Below, piece by piece: positions 63,941-64,000 of a stretch of DNA of 64,000 nt. Positions within the stretch are counted from its first letter, which is position 1; each line of letters opens with the position of its first letter. A program made the position numbers and the translations under genes. Source of the DNA: Pandoraea bronchicola (GTDB lineage: Bacteria; Pseudomonadota; Gammaproteobacteria; Burkholderiales; Burkholderiaceae); the NCBI RefSeq assembly GCF_902459805.1, contig NZ_CABPST010000014.1, positions 105,926-169,925 of the forward strand, in the 5' to 3' direction. The notes beneath the pieces are model-generated. The model saw only the letters and a list, made by a program, of their open reading frames with translations, was not told the origin of the DNA and ran no database searches.

Positions 63941-64000
63941 GACCGGAGCCCCTTTCCGCCTCTCAGACATAAACCCAACTCGATTCAGAAAGGGGCCCCG
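63941..64000 (+). repeat. 63-bp palindromic element, copy 2 (right end beyond window)
   Basis: The left arm 63941-63956 starts GACCGGAGCCCC; the visible right arm 63988-64000 pairs with it at 12 of 13 positions, and the loop is 31 bases, the same length as copy 1. It lies 81 bases after the RidA stop, so it may act as the 3' end of the operon transcript. Confidence 0.75.

Overview
This window looks like chromosomal DNA of a Burkholderiaceae member, most likely Pandoraea. The base composition is high-GC throughout, apart from one short AT-rich patch at 40.3-42.8 kb. Supporting features are the Burkholderia-type porin, monomeric NADP-isocitrate dehydrogenase, the large NAD-glutamate dehydrogenase, and a lasso-peptide precursor whose 33-residue core resembles what I recall of pandonodin from Pandoraea. 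The species assignment is inference from gene content; no marker gene such as 16S is present.

Layout. 0-3.8 kb: the 3' part of a large NAD-dependent glutamate dehydrogenase. 4.0-6.8 kb: a sulfonate-type substrate-binding protein, an OsmC protein and a flavin-dependent monooxygenase, a probable organosulfur scavenging set. 7.0-18.4 kb: mostly housekeeping and accessory genes (two related MFS exporters, a MocR regulator divergent from a GNAT acetyltransferase, an AzgA purine permease, a porin, a COG3687 hydrolase divergent from a TetR regulator, a PhzF protein). Between porin and hydrolase lies a 0.9-kb gene-free stretch with two inverted copies of a structured repeat. 18.4-21.8 kb: an MFS pseudogene remnant and icd. 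22.2-24.9 kb: a Slam-type (DUF560) outer-membrane translocator with an uninterrupted G11 tract in its coding sequence, followed by its probable secreted cargo, a predicted type XI secretion pair. 25.0-30.4 kb: tRNA-Val, dnaQ, rnhA, a methyltransferase, gloB and mltD. 30.5-32.6 kb: a lasso-peptide precursor and cyclase; no leader peptidase or exporter is visible. 32.9-39.8 kb: prpE, a LysR regulator divergent from an M20 peptidase/MHS symporter operon, and an SDR.

39.9-55.4 kb, minus strand: a contact-dependent inhibition locus in the order cdiB-cdiA-cdiA-CT-cdiI, followed by an orphan CT/immunity module with a glycine-zipper, probably membrane-active toxin, and a second decayed orphan fragment. 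The main cdiA changes frame immediately after its AENN (VENN-type) motif, so the nuclease toxin sits in a different reading frame from the 3353-residue stalk.

55.9-63.9 kb: a seven-gene operon for aerobic 2-aminobenzoate (anthranilate) degradation through anthraniloyl-CoA: monooxygenase/reductase, SDR, enoyl-CoA hydratase, acyl-CoA dehydrogenase, CoA ligase, thioesterase and RidA. The window ends inside a palindromic element that also occurs at 9.86 kb. The two copies share loop sequence, and their stems differ by compensating changes.

The least explained parts are the repeated hairpin families with covarying stems (9.86, 13.58, 13.75, 13.95, 14.11 and 63.94 kb), the G11 tract in the Slam-like gene, the frame break in cdiA, and the incomplete lasso-peptide locus.
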